NCBI RefSeq assembly: GCF_019303475.1
Contig: NZ_JABLSI010000018.1
Coordinates: 1 to 64,000 of the forward strand
DNA: 64,000 nucleotides
Reading direction: 5' to 3'
Origin: Streptomyces sp. JJ38
Lineage (GTDB): Bacteria; Actinomycetota; Actinomycetes; Streptomycetales; Streptomycetaceae
Of this stretch, positions 1-10,171 are shown in pieces. The translations under genes and the position numbers were made by a program. How positions within the stretch are numbered: the stretch's first letter is position 1; each line of letters opens with the position of its first letter. The notes beneath the pieces were generated by a model. The model saw nothing but the letters and a program-made list of their open reading frames with translations. It was not told where the DNA came from and ran no database searches.

Positions 1-243
1 GCGGCCGACGCGCCGTGGCGCGAGCCGAAGCCCGAGGCCGAGCCGCCCGAGCCGAAGGCCGAAACCGCGCCTGTCGCCGCGCCGAAGCCCGAGCCCGCCG
101 CGCCGAAGCCCGAGCCCGCCGCGCCCAAGGCCGAGCCCGCCGCGCCGAAGCCTGAGCCCGCCGCGCCCAAGGCCGAGCCCGAAGCCGACGCCAACACCAA
201 CACCGACGACCGGACCACCGACCGAGAGGAGGACCAGGGCTAG
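1..243 (+). CDS. nuoG: NADH-quinone oxidoreductase subunit G, C-terminal end (partial)
   Basis: The first 80 codons are open in frame 1 and end at TAG 241-243, directly against the nuoH ATG. What remains is a low-complexity tail rich in Pro, Glu, Lys and Ala, with several copies of a [14 protein letters not shown] unit, then an acidic end. No catalytic part of the protein is in the window. The name comes only from position: nuoG precedes nuoH in Gram-positive nuo operons. The repeat tail is not needed for complex I chemistry and is probably a disordered extension. Confidence 0.6.
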   Translation, partial: AADAPWREPKPEAEPPEPKAETAPVAAPKPEPAAPKPEPAAPKAEPAAPKPEPAAPKAEPEADANTNTDDRTTDREEDQG

Positions 244-1203
244 ATGGAATTCTTCGACGTGGCGTGGCGGCTCGCCGCCGTGCTCGTGGCGTTTCTGACA
301 CTCCCCCTCCTCGTCGGCCAGACCGAGCACAAGGTCATGGCCCACATGCAGGGCCGGGTCGGGCCGATGTACGCGGGCGGCTTCCACGGCTGGGCCCAGC
401 TCGTCGCGGACGGCGTCAAGTTCGCCCAGAAGGAGGACGTCGTCCCGGCCGAGGCGGACCGGCGGATCTTCCGCCTCGCCCCCGCGGTCGCGCTCGTCCC
501 CTACCTCCTCGTGCTCATCGCCATCCCCGTGGCGCCCGACGGAGGGGTCGGGCAGGTCATCGACGCGGGCATCTTCTTCGTGCTCGCCGTCCTCGGCGTC
601 GGCGTGCTCGGCCAGCTCATGGGCGGCTGGGCCTCGGCCAACAAGTACAGCCTGCTCGGCGGCCTGCGCACCGCCGCTCAGCTGATGGCCTACGAGCTGC
701 CGCTCCTCCTCTCCGCAGCGTCCGTGACCATGGCCGCCGGCACGCTCTCGCTGCCGGGCATCCTGGACGCCTGGGAGTGGTGGTGGCTGCCGTGGCAGCT
801 CATCGGCGCCTTCGTCTTCTTCACCGCGGGCATCGCCGAGCTCCACCGCCCGCCCTTCGACGCGCCGCTGGCCCCCGAGGAGATCATCTTCGGCCCGCTC
901 ACCGAGTACGGCGGGCTGCGCTTCGCCCTGTTCATGCTGGCCGAGTACGCGGGCATCGTCGTCGTCTCGGCGCTGACCGCCGTGCTGTTCCTCGGCGGCT
1001 GGCACGGCCCGTTCTCCGACCAGCTCGGCTGGTTGTGGATGCTGCTCAAGACCGGTGCGCTCAGCTTCCTGGTGATCTGGATGCGCGTCGCCTGGCCCCG
1101 GATGCGCGCCGACCAGATCCAGAAGTTCGCCTGGACGGTGCTGGTGCCGCTCGCCCTGTTCCAGATCGCCGTCACCGGTGTCGTGAAGGTGGTGTTCCCC
1201 TGA
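244..1203 (+). CDS. nuoH: NADH-quinone oxidoreductase subunit H
   Basis: Membrane subunit (319 aa) of the proton-pumping NADH:quinone oxidoreductase. It lies at the junction with the peripheral arm and helps form the quinone chamber. About eight hydrophobic helices are visible, together with the family signatures RVGPMYAG (about residues 38-45), [16 protein letters not shown] (about 199-214) and TEYGG. Length fits the E. coli protein (about 325 aa). The ATG follows the upstream TAG without a gap and the stop overlaps the nuoI ATG by one base, so expression is translationally coupled. Confidence 0.95.
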   Translation: MEFFDVAWRLAAVLVAFLTLPLLVGQTEHKVMAHMQGRVGPMYAGGFHGWAQLVADGVKFAQKEDVVPAEADRRIFRLAPAVALVPYLLVLIAIPVAPDGGVGQVIDAGIFFVLAVLGVGVLGQLMGGWASANKYSLLGGLRTAAQLMAYELPLLLSAASVTMAAGTLSLPGILDAWEWWWLPWQLIGAFVFFTAGIAELHRPPFDAPLAPEEIIFGPLTEYGGLRFALFMLAEYAGIVVVSALTAVLFLGGWHGPFSDQLGWLWMLLKTGALSFLVIWMRVAWPRMRADQIQKFAWTVLVPLALFQIAVTGVVKVVFP

Positions 1204-1781
1204 TGGGCCTCCCCGGCTCCGGCCTGGCCAAGGGCCTCGCCGTCACCCTGCGGACGATGACGCGGCGCTCGCACACCGCGCACTACCCGGACGTGCAGCC
1301 GCACCTGCCCGCGCGCAGCCGCGGCGTCATCGGGCTGTTCGAGGAGAACTGCACGGTCTGCATGCTCTGCGCACGCGAGTGCCCGGACTGGTGCATCTAC
1401 ATCGACTCCCACAAGGAGACGGTGCCCGCCGTCACCCCGGGCGGGCGCGAGCGCAGCCGCAACGTGCTGGACCGCTTCGCCATCGACTTCTCCCTGTGCA
1501 TGTACTGCGGGATCTGCATCGAGGTGTGTCCGTTCGACGCGCTGTTCTGGTCCCCCGAGTTCGAATACGCGGAGACGGACATCCGAGAGCTCACCCACGA
1601 GCGCGACAAGCTGCGCGAGTGGATGTGGACGGTGCCCGAGCCACCGCCGCTCGACCCGGCCGCCGAGGAGCCGAAGGAGATCGCCGCCGCCCGCAAGGCC
1701 GCAGACAAGGCCGCGGCCGCCGCCCAGCAGGCCGCGGCCGAGTCGGCGGCGGAGCCGGGCGAGGAGGGGGAGCGCCCGTGA
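1203..1781 (+). CDS. nuoI: NADH-quinone oxidoreductase subunit I, 2x[4Fe-4S] ferredoxin-like
   Basis: A 192-aa iron-sulfur subunit that passes electrons through clusters N6a and N6b toward the quinone site. Two classic binding motifs are visible: C50-x2-C53-x2-C56-x3-C60 and C99-x2-C102-x2-C105-x3-C109-P. An amphipathic N-terminal stretch would lie on the membrane. The last 45 or so residues are an Ala/Glu/Gln-rich tail that the E. coli protein lacks. The ATG overlaps the nuoH TGA by one base; the C-terminal end overlaps the nuoJ GTG. Confidence 0.95.
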   Translation: MGLPGSGLAKGLAVTLRTMTRRSHTAHYPDVQPHLPARSRGVIGLFEENCTVCMLCARECPDWCIYIDSHKETVPAVTPGGRERSRNVLDRFAIDFSLCMYCGICIEVCPFDALFWSPEFEYAETDIRELTHERDKLREWMWTVPEPPPLDPAAEEPKEIAAARKAADKAAAAAQQAAAESAAEPGEEGERP

Positions 1782-2392
1782 ACGCTCCCGGCTTCCTCTC
1801 GCCCACCGGCGTCGAGATCGCCTTCGTCCTCACCGGACTGGTCACGCTCGGCGCCGCACTCATGGCCGTCACCACCAAGCAGCTCGTGCACGCCGCGCTG
1901 TGGCTCGTCCTCGCGCTGGGCGGCGTCGCGGTGGAGTACCTGCTGCTCACCGCCGAGTTCGTGGCCTGGGTGCAGGTGCTCATCTACGTCGGCTCCGTCG
2001 TCGTGCTGCTGCTGTTCGGGCTCATGCTGACCCGGGCGCCCATCGGCCGTTCTCCGGACGCCGACTCCGGCAACCGCTGGGTCGCCCTTGTGGTGGCCCT
2101 GGCCGCGGCGGCGACGCTCGTCACCGTCGTCGTCGACGCCTTCGCCACCGCCTGGATCGACGTGGACACCCCGCAGGGCTCCACCCAGGCCGTCGGCGAG
2201 GCGCTGTTCCGGCACTGGGTGCTGCCCTTCGAAGCGCTGTCCGTGTTGCTGCTCGCCGCCCTCGTCGGCGCCATCGTCGTCTCCCGCCGCCGGGCGGGCG
2301 AGGGGGAGCCGGGGGCCGGTTCCGTGGCCGGGCCCGGGGCCGGTCCGGGGGCCGGTTCCGGGGCGGCGACCGCACCGGAGGAGGAGCGCTGA
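1778..2392 (+). CDS. nuoJ: NADH-quinone oxidoreductase subunit J
   Basis: Membrane subunit of complex I, 204 aa, with five predicted transmembrane helices and the typical [21 protein letters not shown] segment region (about residues 64-84) that carries the pi-bulge helix. The GTG start overlaps the nuoI stop by four bases. After the fifth helix the protein ends in a Gly/Ala/Pro-rich run ([18 protein letters not shown]) of no known function, another low-complexity tail in this operon. Confidence 0.93.
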   Translation: MNAPGFLSPTGVEIAFVLTGLVTLGAALMAVTTKQLVHAALWLVLALGGVAVEYLLLTAEFVAWVQVLIYVGSVVVLLLFGLMLTRAPIGRSPDADSGNRWVALVVALAAAATLVTVVVDAFATAWIDVDTPQGSTQAVGEALFRHWVLPFEALSVLLLAALVGAIVVSRRRAGEGEPGAGSVAGPGAGPGAGSGAATAPEEER

Positions 2393-2811
2393 TGCATCTC
2401 GTCTACCCCGCCGTGCTCGCCGCGCTGCTGTTCAGCGTCGGCCTGTACGGCGTGCTCGCCCGCCGCAACGCCGTCCTCGTGCTGATCTCCGTCGAGCTGA
2501 TGCTCAACGCGGTCAACCTGAACCTCGTCGCCTTCGACGTGTGGCTGCGCGACACCCTGCGCGCCGGACAGAGCCTGACGCTCTTCACCATCGCCATCGC
2601 CGCCGCCGAGATCGGCATCGGTCTGGCCATCGTTCTGCTCGTGTACCGCAACCGGGCCGGGTCCAACGTCGACCGCCTGCGTGACCTGGCCGAGCCGCCC
2701 CCCGGGCCCGGTGACGCCGCCCGCCCCGACCACCCATCCGACGACGCCGAGGAGCACGCCGTGGACAGCGCGGACGCCGCCGGGGCCCGAGGCGCGGGGG
2801 CCGCCGCGTGA
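2392..2811 (+). CDS. nuoK: NADH-quinone oxidoreductase subunit K
   Basis: Small three-helix membrane subunit (MrpC-like) of the complex I pump; the first 100 or so of 139 residues match the family. The conserved membrane glutamates are present in [12 protein letters not shown] (about residue 36) and in [17 protein letters not shown] (about residue 72). The remaining 40 residues form an extra acidic, Pro/Ala-rich tail. The ATG overlaps the nuoJ TGA by one base and the stop overlaps the nuoL GTG by four. Confidence 0.94.
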   Translation: MHLVYPAVLAALLFSVGLYGVLARRNAVLVLISVELMLNAVNLNLVAFDVWLRDTLRAGQSLTLFTIAIAAAEIGIGLAIVLLVYRNRAGSNVDRLRDLAEPPPGPGDAARPDHPSDDAEEHAVDSADAAGARGAGAAA

Positions 2812-4964
2812 GCACGACCACCCTCGCCGTCCTCGTCCCCGTCCTGCCCTTCCTCGGTGCCCTCGGCGGGCTCGGCGCCGGGCGCAAGGCGCCCGGCTTC
2901 GTCCGTCCGCTCGCCGTCCTGCCGACGCTCACCGCCGCCGTGCTCGCCGTCGTCGTCGCGGTGCGGCAGGGCGGCCGGGCCCCGCTGACCGCCGCCACGG
3001 AGCTGACCCCCACCGGCAACGCCGCCCTCCCCGTCGAGCTGGCCTTCAACATCGACGGCACCGCGGTCCTCGTCGCGGTCCTCGTCGCCGTCGTCGCGTC
3101 CTGCGTGCAGATCTACTCCACCGGATACCTGCGCGACGACCCCCGCTACGCCTCGTACTCCGCGCTCGTCTCCCTCTTCACCGCCGCGATGCTCCTCGTG
3201 GTCTACAGCGACGACCTCATCGTGCTGCTCGTCGGCTGGGAGGTCATGGGCATCTGCTCGTACTTCCTCGTCGGCCACTACTGGGAGACGGCCGCGGCCC
3301 GGGCCGCCTCGCTCAAGGCGTTCCTCGTCACCAAGCTGGGCGACGTGCCGTTCCTCATCGGCATCCTCGCCCTCGCCTCCGAGGCAGGGACGTTCCGCAT
3401 CTCCACGATCGTCACCCGCCTCACCTCCCCGCTCGCCGACTTCCAGCTCGACCACCCCACGGTCATCGCGCTGCTGCTGCTCGCGGGCGTCGCGGGCAAG
3501 TCCGCGCAGTTCCCGCTGCACACCTGGCTGCCGGACGCGATGGCGGGCCCCACCCCCGTATCCGCCCTCATCCACGCCGCGACGATGGTGGCGGCGGGCG
3601 TGTACTTCGTGGCCCGGCTGCTGCCCGTCTTCACCGCCTCCGCGGCCGCCCTCGTCGTCCTCGCGCTGCTGGCCGCCGTCACCATGGCCGGTTCCGCGCT
3701 GGCCGCGCTCGCCCAGGACGACATCAAGCGCGTGCTCGCCTACTCGACCATCGGCCAGCTCGGCTACCTCGCCGGTGCCCTGGCCGTCGCCGACCGGGGT
3801 GCCGCCGTCTTCCACCTCCTCTCCCACGGCGCCTTCAAGGCGCTGCTCTTCCTCTCCGCCGGCGTGCTCATCCACGCCGCCGGCACCGGCTCGCTCACCG
3901 CCATGGCCCGCGCCGGCGGCACCGCCCGCCGGGTGCCCGACGTCTACTGGACGCTGACGATCGGCCTGCTCGCCCTCGCCGCCATCCCGCCGTTCAGCGG
4001 CTTCTTCTCCAAGGAGGCCGTACTCGGGGCGGCCGAGCACGCAGCCCTCGACCCCGTCGACGGCATCCCCGCCGCGGCCGGGTGGATCGTGCTCGTGGCC
4101 GGGCTGCTCACGGCCGCCCTCACCGCCGCCTACGCGGCCCGCCTGTGGCTGCTGGCCTGCCGGAGCGAGGGGGCCGCCGCGTTCACCGCCGTGGCGCCCG
4201 CCGCCGTCGCCGCGTCGGGAGGGGGCGCCCACGTCGTCACCGGGGCCGGGGCCGGTGCTCCCGCCGACGGCGGCACCCCGGACGCCGAGGACGCCGCGGC
4301 GCCCGAGCCCGGCGCCACCGAGGCCCACGCCTGGGCCGTCACCGAGGAGGCCGCCGCCGCGGAGGCCGCCGGAGGGGCAGCCGCCGAGGGCGCGCCCGCC
4401 GCCGGGGCCGCCGCCGGGCAGGGCGCCGGAGTTGAGGCGAAGCAGCCGGAGCCCGGGCACACGCACCCGCCGCTCGTCATGACCGCCGTCCTGTGGGCGC
4501 TGGCCCTCCCCTCCCTCGCCTTCGGCCTCTTCTACGACTGGCTGCCGCACTGGCTCGGCGGGGGAAGCCTCGGCCCGACGCTCGTCACCTCCGTCCTGGC
4601 CACCGGCGCCGCCGCCCTCGGCGCCGCCCTCGCCTGGGGCGCGTGGCGGCACGCCGTCACCTACGGCGCCGTCGACCCCGGGCCCGTGCTCCTCGGGCCG
4701 CTCCACCGCGCCGCCGTCGACGGCTTCCACCTCGACGTGCTCTACCAGAAGGCGTTCGTCACCCCCGTCCGCGGCGCCGCCACTCTCGTGCGCTTCCTGG
4801 ACCGCGAGGTCATCGACGCCTACGTGCGCGGCGCCGGGACCACGACCAACTGGCTGGGCCGGGCCGTCCGGCTCGCCCAGACGGGCAACGTCCAGACCTA
4901 CCTGAGCGCCCTGCTCGCCGGCTCCATCGTGCTGGCCCTCGCCGTCGTCCTCGCCGGAGCGTGA
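2808..4964 (+). CDS. nuoL: NADH-quinone oxidoreductase subunit L (long form)
   Basis: Distal antiporter-like proton-pumping subunit of complex I, 718 aa. Signatures include [29 protein letters not shown] with the helix-5 Glu, [16 protein letters not shown] and [15 protein letters not shown] low-complexity Ala/Gly/Glu block of about 100 residues (roughly residues 463-555, DNA about 4194-4470) sits in a late loop, before the [19 protein letters not shown] helix. E. coli NuoL has 613 aa and the extra length is mostly this block. The C-terminal lateral helix region is present. GTG start, four-base overlap with nuoK. Confidence 0.95.
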   Translation: MSTTTLAVLVPVLPFLGALGGLGAGRKAPGFVRPLAVLPTLTAAVLAVVVAVRQGGRAPLTAATELTPTGNAALPVELAFNIDGTAVLVAVLVAVVASCVQIYSTGYLRDDPRYASYSALVSLFTAAMLLVVYSDDLIVLLVGWEVMGICSYFLVGHYWETAAARAASLKAFLVTKLGDVPFLIGILALASEAGTFRISTIVTRLTSPLADFQLDHPTVIALLLLAGVAGKSAQFPLHTWLPDAMAGPTPVSALIHAATMVAAGVYFVARLLPVFTASAAALVVLALLAAVTMAGSALAALAQDDIKRVLAYSTIGQLGYLAGALAVADRGAAVFHLLSHGAFKALLFLSAGVLIHAAGTGSLTAMARAGGTARRVPDVYWTLTIGLLALAAIPPFSGFFSKEAVLGAAEHAALDPVDGIPAAAGWIVLVAGLLTAALTAAYAARLWLLACRSEGAAAFTAVAPAAVAASGGGAHVVTGAGAGAPADGGTPDAEDAAAPEPGATEAHAWAVTEEAAAAEAAGGAAAEGAPAAGAAAGQGAGVEAKQPEPGHTHPPLVMTAVLWALALPSLAFGLFYDWLPHWLGGGSLGPTLVTSVLATGAAALGAALAWGAWRHAVTYGAVDPGPVLLGPLHRAAVDGFHLDVLYQKAFVTPVRGAATLVRFLDREVIDAYVRGAGTTTNWLGRAVRLAQTGNVQTYLSALLAGSIVLALAVVLAGA

Positions 4965-4967
4965 GCC

Positions 4968-6554
4968 GTGATCACCCTCAACGACACCGTGCTGCAGTAC
5001 CTCCTGGCGGCCGTCGTCGTGCTGCCGCTGCTCGGCGCCGGCGCGGCCCTGCTGCCCGCCCCGCCCGGCCTGCGCGGACGCGGCCCCGAGCAGGCCGTGC
5101 TGCGCCACGGCGTCACCGTCACCGGCCTCGTCCTCGCCGCCGCCCTGGTGCTCGCCGCGGGCTTCGACTACGACCGGGCCGAGGACATCCAGGGCGGCAC
5201 GGACCTCTCCTGGATCCCCGCCCTCGGCATCCGGCTCCACCTCGGCGTCGACGGCATCTCGCTCCCCCTCCTCGTCCTGACCGCCCTGCTGACGTTCCTC
5301 TGCGCGCTCTACAGCTACCGGAACCCGCCGAAGGGACCGAGCCCCACGGCGTTCGTCGCCCTCCTCCTCGTCCTCGAAGCCGGCACGCTCGCCACCTTCG
5401 CCGTGCTCGACCTCGTGCTGTTCTTCCTCGCCTTCGAGATGGTGCTCATCCCGATGTACTTCCTGATCGCCCGCTGGGGCGGGGAAGGCCGCGCGCGGGC
5501 GGCCTGGAAGTTCATCCTCTACACGCTCGTCGGCTCCGTCGTCATGCTGCTCGGGCTGCTGCTCGTCGGCCGCAGCGCGGGCACGTTCGACATGGTGGCA
5601 CTCGCCGCCGACAACGGCTCGGGGATCAGCCACACCACCCAGATCATCGCCGTCCTCGCCCTCGGCGTCGGCTTCGCCGTGAAGACGCCGATGTGGCCCC
5701 TGCACACCTGGCTGCCCGACGCCCACACCGCCGCGCCCACCGTCGGCTCCGTGCTCCTCGCCGGCGTCCTGCTCAAGATGGGCACCTACGGCCTCGTGCG
5801 CATCGTCCTGCCCATCGCGCCCGAGGGCGCCGCGTACTTCGCGCCCTACCTGGCCGCCTTCGCCGTCGTCGGCATCCTCTACGGCTCCCTCGCCTGCCTC
5901 GCCCTCGTCCGCCAGGGCGGCGGCGGCGACCTCAAGCGGCTCATCGCCTACTCCTCCGTCGGCCACATGGGCTTCGTCCTCCTCGGCATCGCCACCCTCA
6001 CCCGAACGGGTGTCAACGGGGCGCTCTTCGCCAACATCGCCCACGGCCTCGTCACCGGACTGCTCTTCTTCCTCGTCGGCGCCCTCAAGGAGCGCACCGG
6101 CTCCACCGACCTCGACGCCCTCGCCCGCAGCGCCGAGGGCGGCCGGGGCGCCGGGCTCTACGGCCGCGCCCCCCGCTTCGGCGGGCTCCTCGCCTTCGGC
6201 GCCGTCGCCTCCCTCGGGCTGCCGGGGCTCGCCGGGTTCTGGGGCGAGATGCTCGCCCTGCTCGGCGCCTACCACCCCGCCGACGGGCTCAGCCGCCCCG
6301 CCTTCCTCGTCTTCATGGCCCTCGGCGGCCTCGGCACCCTGCTCACCGCCGCCTACCTGCTGCTCGTCGTCCGGCGCGTCTGCATGGGCGAACGGCAGCC
6401 CGAGACCGCCGCCCTCCCGGACGTCCGCGGCTACGAGTTCGCCGCCTGGACGCCGCTCGTCGTCCTCACCGTCCTCGCCGGACTGTGGCCCGCGCTCCTC
6501 CTCGGGCTCACCGACCCGGCCGTGCAGAACCTCCTGCCGGGAGTCGCCCGATGA
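4968..6554 (+). CDS. nuoM: NADH-quinone oxidoreductase subunit M
   Basis: Second antiporter-like proton-channel subunit, 528 aa, about 14 membrane helices. Family signatures are GVDGISLPLLVLTALLTFL, FEMVLIPMYFLIARWGG (helix-5 Glu), [16 protein letters not shown] and LKRLIAYSSVGHMGFV (the broken-helix Lys/His set). GTG start three bases after the nuoL stop; the end overlaps nuoN by four bases. Length is normal for the family and, unlike its neighbours, it has no low-complexity tail. Confidence 0.95.
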   Translation: MITLNDTVLQYLLAAVVVLPLLGAGAALLPAPPGLRGRGPEQAVLRHGVTVTGLVLAAALVLAAGFDYDRAEDIQGGTDLSWIPALGIRLHLGVDGISLPLLVLTALLTFLCALYSYRNPPKGPSPTAFVALLLVLEAGTLATFAVLDLVLFFLAFEMVLIPMYFLIARWGGEGRARAAWKFILYTLVGSVVMLLGLLLVGRSAGTFDMVALAADNGSGISHTTQIIAVLALGVGFAVKTPMWPLHTWLPDAHTAAPTVGSVLLAGVLLKMGTYGLVRIVLPIAPEGAAYFAPYLAAFAVVGILYGSLACLALVRQGGGGDLKRLIAYSSVGHMGFVLLGIATLTRTGVNGALFANIAHGLVTGLLFFLVGALKERTGSTDLDALARSAEGGRGAGLYGRAPRFGGLLAFGAVASLGLPGLAGFWGEMLALLGAYHPADGLSRPAFLVFMALGGLGTLLTAAYLLLVVRRVCMGERQPETAALPDVRGYEFAAWTPLVVLTVLAGLWPALLLGLTDPAVQNLLPGVAR

Positions 6555-8116
6555 CCGACCTCGCCACTCTCGCCGCCGGCGCGACCAGCGCCGCGCAGCA
6601 GGTCCAGTCCGTCGACTGGGTCGCGCTCGCCCCCGTCGTCGTCACCGCGGGCGTCGGGCTGCTGCTCCTGCTCGCGGACCTCTTCCTCGCCGAGCGGCAC
6701 AAGCACCTGCTCGGCTGGGCCGCGGTCGCCGGGCTCGGACTCGCCGCCCTCTCCCTCCTGCCGCTCCTCGGCGACGACCGCGCCACCTTCTGCCTGACCG
6801 ACGAGCCCACCGTGTGCAGCTACACGGCCGACGGCTTCGCCCTCGCCATCCAGTTCCTCGTGCTCGGCGGCGCCCTGCTCACCGCGCTGCTCTCGCTCAC
6901 CACCGTCGCCGACAGCAAGCTGCCCCCCGGCGAGTACTGGTTCCTGCTGCTCTCCTCGGCCGCCGGGGCCGCCCTGCTGCCCGCCGCCCGCGACCTGGCC
7001 ACGCTCATCGTCGCTCTCGAGGTCGCCTCGCTGCCCGTCTTCGGGCTCATCGCCCTGCGCCGCGGCGACCGGCTCGCCTCCGAGGCCGCGCTCAAGTTCT
7101 TCCTGTCCTCGGTCGCCGCCACCGCCGTCAGCCTGCTCGGCATCAGCTTCGTCTACGCCGCCACCGGCAGCCTCCACCTCAGCGCCGTCGCCGAGGGCCT
7201 GCGCGACGTCGACCCCGCCCTGGCCGTCCTGGCCCCCACCGGCGTCGTCCTCACCCTCGTGGGCTTCGCCTTCAAGACCGCCGCCGTCCCCTACCACTTC
7301 TGGGTACCCGAGACCTACGTCGGCGCCCCCGTGCCCGTCGCCGCCTACCTCTCCGTGATCGGCAAGGCCGCCGGCTTCTCCGGGCTCATCCTCGTCACCG
7401 TCTACGCCTTCCCCGCCTACGGGGACACCTGGGGCCTGGTCGTCGCCGTACTCGCCGCGCTCACCATGACCGTCGGCAACGTCGGCGCCCTCCGGCAGCG
7501 GGCCGACGTCCCGCACAGCGCCGTCCGGCTGCTCGCCTGGTCCTCCGTCGCCCAGGCCGGCTACCTGCTCGTGCCCATCGCCTCCGCCGCCTACGCCGAG
7601 GACCCCGGCCGGGCCGTCGGTGCCACCGTCACCTACGCCCTCATGTACGCCGTCGTGAACCTCGGCACCTTCGCCATCGTGCTGCGCGTCCACCGCACCG
7701 GGCGCGACGGCACGCCCCTGCCCGAGGGCAGCGCCGGCGGAGCCCGGGTCAGCGACTTCCGCGGCCTCCACGCCGCCCACCCCCTGACCGCGCTCGTCCT
7801 CGGCTTCTTCCTCCTGTGCCTGGCCGGACTGCCGCCCGGCGTCATCGGGCTGTTCGCCAAGGTCACCGTGTTCGCCGCCGCCGTCGACGCCGACCTCGGC
7901 TGGCTCGCCGTCGCCATGGCCGTCAACGTCGCCATCGGGCTCGTCTACTACCTGCGCTGGACGGCCGTCCTCTTCCGCGCCCCCGCCGGTGCGCCCGTCC
8001 GGATCGCCCGCCCGGCGCCCGTCGGCCTCGCGGTCGGCCTCACCGCCGTCACGGCCCTCGCCCTCTCCGGCGCCCCCCAGCTCATCCTCCGCTTCGCCTC
8101 CGGGGACCTGCTGTAG
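6551..8116 (+). CDS. nuoN: NADH-quinone oxidoreductase subunit N
   Basis: Third antiporter-like proton-channel subunit, 521 aa, and last gene of the nuo operon. Visible signatures are ALEVASLPVFGLIALRRGD with the helix-5 Glu, FKTAAVPYHFWVPETYVGAP and LLAWSSVAQAGYLLVP. The ATG overlaps the nuoM stop (ATGA). An N-terminal hydrophobic helix pair and about 14 helices in total are expected. No intrinsic terminator hairpin is evident just after the TAG. Confidence 0.95.
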   Translation: MTDLATLAAGATSAAQQVQSVDWVALAPVVVTAGVGLLLLLADLFLAERHKHLLGWAAVAGLGLAALSLLPLLGDDRATFCLTDEPTVCSYTADGFALAIQFLVLGGALLTALLSLTTVADSKLPPGEYWFLLLSSAAGAALLPAARDLATLIVALEVASLPVFGLIALRRGDRLASEAALKFFLSSVAATAVSLLGISFVYAATGSLHLSAVAEGLRDVDPALAVLAPTGVVLTLVGFAFKTAAVPYHFWVPETYVGAPVPVAAYLSVIGKAAGFSGLILVTVYAFPAYGDTWGLVVAVLAALTMTVGNVGALRQRADVPHSAVRLLAWSSVAQAGYLLVPIASAAYAEDPGRAVGATVTYALMYAVVNLGTFAIVLRVHRTGRDGTPLPEGSAGGARVSDFRGLHAAHPLTALVLGFFLLCLAGLPPGVIGLFAKVTVFAAAVDADLGWLAVAMAVNVAIGLVYYLRWTAVLFRAPAGAPVRIARPAPVGLAVGLTAVTALALSGAPQLILRFASGDLL

Positions 8117-8501
8117 ACCCTTCTCATCCGGGGCCGGTCCAGTCGGACGTGATGTGCTCGCTGGACTGGCCCTCCCGACCCGGCCGAACCCGTACGCGTC
8201 GGCCTGGTCGGTGGTCGACCGTCTCCCAGGTCGCCACCTGGACCGGAACCGTCTCCGAACCCGGCAGGTCGGTCGCCGCCCTGTCGTGGACGTCGCGCGG
8301 ACGCGGCGGCCGATCGCGCGGGCGCGGCGGCCGATCGCCCGGCTGCGGCGGCCGATGTAGATGTACCGCGCACCGGTTCTGCCAGCGGCGGGGAACCCGG
8401 GGTGGCCGCCTCGCGTTGTGCTCACAGGGAAGGTCCACTGGAGGGCGGTGGAGACGCCACCCGCGCAAGGATCCCCCGATGCACCACCAGGAGGGCGTAC
8501 C
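8117..8501. other. Intergenic region nuoN-htpX
   Basis: 385 bases with no convincing gene. It holds a short hairpin (CCAGGT-cgcc-ACCTGG, 8226-8241), three tandem copies of a 21-base unit at 8303-8356, and the htpX ribosome binding site AGGAGGG at 8489-8495. Confidence 0.6.
8303..8356. repeat. 21-bp tandem repeat, three copies
   Basis: The 12-mer GCGGCGGCCGAT starts at 8303, 8324 and 8345, a period of exactly 21 bases, and the spacers are alike in copies 1 and 2. Two helical turns per unit would put the copies on one face of the DNA. It lies about 150 bases upstream of htpX. Confidence 0.7.
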
Positions 8502-9362
8502 GTGCACCGCCGACACAACGGCATGAGGACAGCTGTGCTGCTCGGGGCGCTGTCCGCACTGATCATCGTCATCGGTGGCCTCTTCGGCCGCACCGGCCTG
8601 ATCGTGGCGCTGTTCGTGGCCCTCGGCACCAACGCCTACGCCTACTGGAACAGCGACAAGCTCGCGTTGCGCGCCATGCGGGCCCGTCCGGTCAGCGAGT
8701 TCCAGGCCCCGCAGCTCTACCGCGTCGTGCGGGAGCTCTCCACCGCCGCCCGGCAGCCCATGCCGCGGCTCTACGTGTCGCCGACGCAGGCGCCCAACGC
8801 CTTCGCCACCGGACGCAACCCGCGCAACGCCGCCGTCTGCTGCACCGACGGCATCCTCCGCCTCCTCGACGAGCGCGAGCTGCGCGGCGTCCTCGGGCAC
8901 GAGCTGAGCCACGTCCACAACCGCGACATCCTCATCTCCTCCGTCGCCGGGGCGCTCGCCTCCGTCATCGTCTTCCTGGCCAACTTCGCCTGGCTGCTCC
9001 CCATCGGCCGCGACGACGAGGAGGGCCCCGGGCTGGTCGGCATACTGATGCTGATGATCCTCGGGCCGCTCGCCGCCTCCCTCATCCAGCTCGCCGTCAG
9101 CCGTTCGCGCGAGTACGAGGCCGACGCCGCCGGCGCCCGGCTCACCGGCGACCCACTCGCCCTCGCCTCGGCCCTGCGGAAGCTGGAAGCCGGCACGAAA
9201 CAGCTCCCGCTTCCCCCCGAGCCGCGCCTCGAAACCGCCAGCCACATGATGATCGCCAACCCCTTCCGCCGCGGCGAGGGCATGGCCAGGCTCTTCTCGA
9301 CGCACCCGCCCATGGCGGAACGTATCGCCCGTCTCGAACGCATGGCAGGCTGGCGCCCGTGA
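8502..9362 (+). CDS. htpX: HtpX-type membrane zinc metalloprotease (M48)
   Basis: Membrane-bound M48B peptidase for quality control of membrane proteins, 286 aa from the GTG. Two N-terminal membrane helices (about residues 8-28 and 31-48) precede the protease domain. The zinc site H133-E134-L-S-H137 is intact in [11 protein letters not shown], the third ligand lies in [11 protein letters not shown], and two further hydrophobic helices sit between them. The GTG was chosen because AGGAGGG ends six bases upstream and the start [15 protein letters not shown] resembles actinobacterial HtpX; an in-frame ATG at 8523 is the alternative. The stop overlaps yccF. Confidence 0.9.
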   Translation: MHRRHNGMRTAVLLGALSALIIVIGGLFGRTGLIVALFVALGTNAYAYWNSDKLALRAMRARPVSEFQAPQLYRVVRELSTAARQPMPRLYVSPTQAPNAFATGRNPRNAAVCCTDGILRLLDERELRGVLGHELSHVHNRDILISSVAGALASVIVFLANFAWLLPIGRDDEEGPGLVGILMLMILGPLAASLIQLAVSRSREYEADAAGARLTGDPLALASALRKLEAGTKQLPLPPEPRLETASHMMIANPFRRGEGMARLFSTHPPMAERIARLERMAGWRP

Positions 9363-9769
9363 AGACCATCCTCAACGTCATCTGGCTCGTCCTCAGCGGC
9401 TTCTGGCTCTTCCTCGGCTACCTCGCCGCAGGGCTGATCCTGTGCATCACGATCATCGGCATCCCGTTCGGCATCGCCTCGTTCCGGATCGGCGTCTACG
9501 CCCTGTGGCCCTTCGGCTACTCCGCCGTGGAGCGCCCTGACGCCGGAGCGCCCTCCATGATCGGCAACATCCTGTGGCTCGTCCTCGCCGGCTGGTGGCT
9601 CGCCCTGAGCCACATCGTCGCCGGGGTGGCCCTGTGCGTCACGATCATCGGCATCCCCTTCGGAATCGCCAACTTCAAGCTGATCCCCGTCTCCCTGATG
9701 CCCCTCGGGCGCGAGATCGTCCGCGACGACACACCCTTCTCCCACCCCTACGGAGGCCACACCCGATGA
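9359..9769 (+). CDS. YccF domain inner-membrane protein
   Basis: A 136-aa protein with two copies of the YccF domain (about residues 3-52 and 67-118). Each has a hydrophobic segment followed by the signature C[11 protein letters not shown] ([14 protein letters not shown] and [14 protein letters not shown]). The function of the family is unknown. Its GTG overlaps the htpX stop and its own stop overlaps the next gene, so htpX, yccF and the VOC gene form one coupled operon. Confidence 0.88.
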   Translation: MKTILNVIWLVLSGFWLFLGYLAAGLILCITIIGIPFGIASFRIGVYALWPFGYSAVERPDAGAPSMIGNILWLVLAGWWLALSHIVAGVALCVTIIGIPFGIANFKLIPVSLMPLGREIVRDDTPFSHPYGGHTR

Positions 9770-10119
9770 CCGTCCGCCGCGTCGTGCCCGACCTCCACAC
9801 CCACGCCATGGCCGAGCACCGCGACTTCTACGGCCTCCTCGGGCTGGAGGAGGTCATGAACCTGGACTGGGTCATGACCCTCGCCTCCCCGAGCAATCCC
9901 TCCGCCCAGCTCATCTTCATCCGTGAGGAGGAGTCCGCGCCCGTCGTGCCCGACCTCAGCATCGAGGTCGAGGACGTCGACGCCGTCCACGCCGCCGTCG
10001 TCGCCTCCGGAGCCGAGATCGTCCACCCGCTCACCGACGAGCCCTGGGGAGTCCGCCGCTTCTTCACCCGCGACCCGCACGGCCGCGTCGTCAACGTCCT
10101 CAGCCACCCCAGGGCCTGA
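9766..10119 (+). CDS. VOC (glyoxalase/bleomycin-resistance fold) family protein
   Basis: A 117-aa single-domain vicinal-oxygen-chelate protein. The beta-alpha-beta-beta-beta pattern is clear, with the HAMAEHRDFY-GLLGLEEV start and the closing strand FTRDPHGRVVNVLSH. Such proteins bind a metal and a small ligand (glyoxalase, dioxygenase or drug binding); the substrate cannot be read from the sequence. The ATG overlaps the yccF stop (ATGA), making it the last gene of the htpX operon. Confidence 0.8.
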   Translation: MTVRRVVPDLHTHAMAEHRDFYGLLGLEEVMNLDWVMTLASPSNPSAQLIFIREEESAPVVPDLSIEVEDVDAVHAAVVASGAEIVHPLTDEPWGVRRFFTRDPHGRVVNVLSHPRA

Positions 10120-10171
10120 TCAGCGGAAATTCGGGCGACCGCAGGTCCTGCCGTCGCCTACCGTCCCCGGA

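Noticed and set aside
2403-6275. A 1290-codon open frame on the minus strand, antisense to nuoK-nuoM
   Set aside because: It is the mirror of high-GC third-position bias in the nuo genes; composition is Gly/Glu/Ala/Arg-rich with no domain, and the plus-strand genes are certain.
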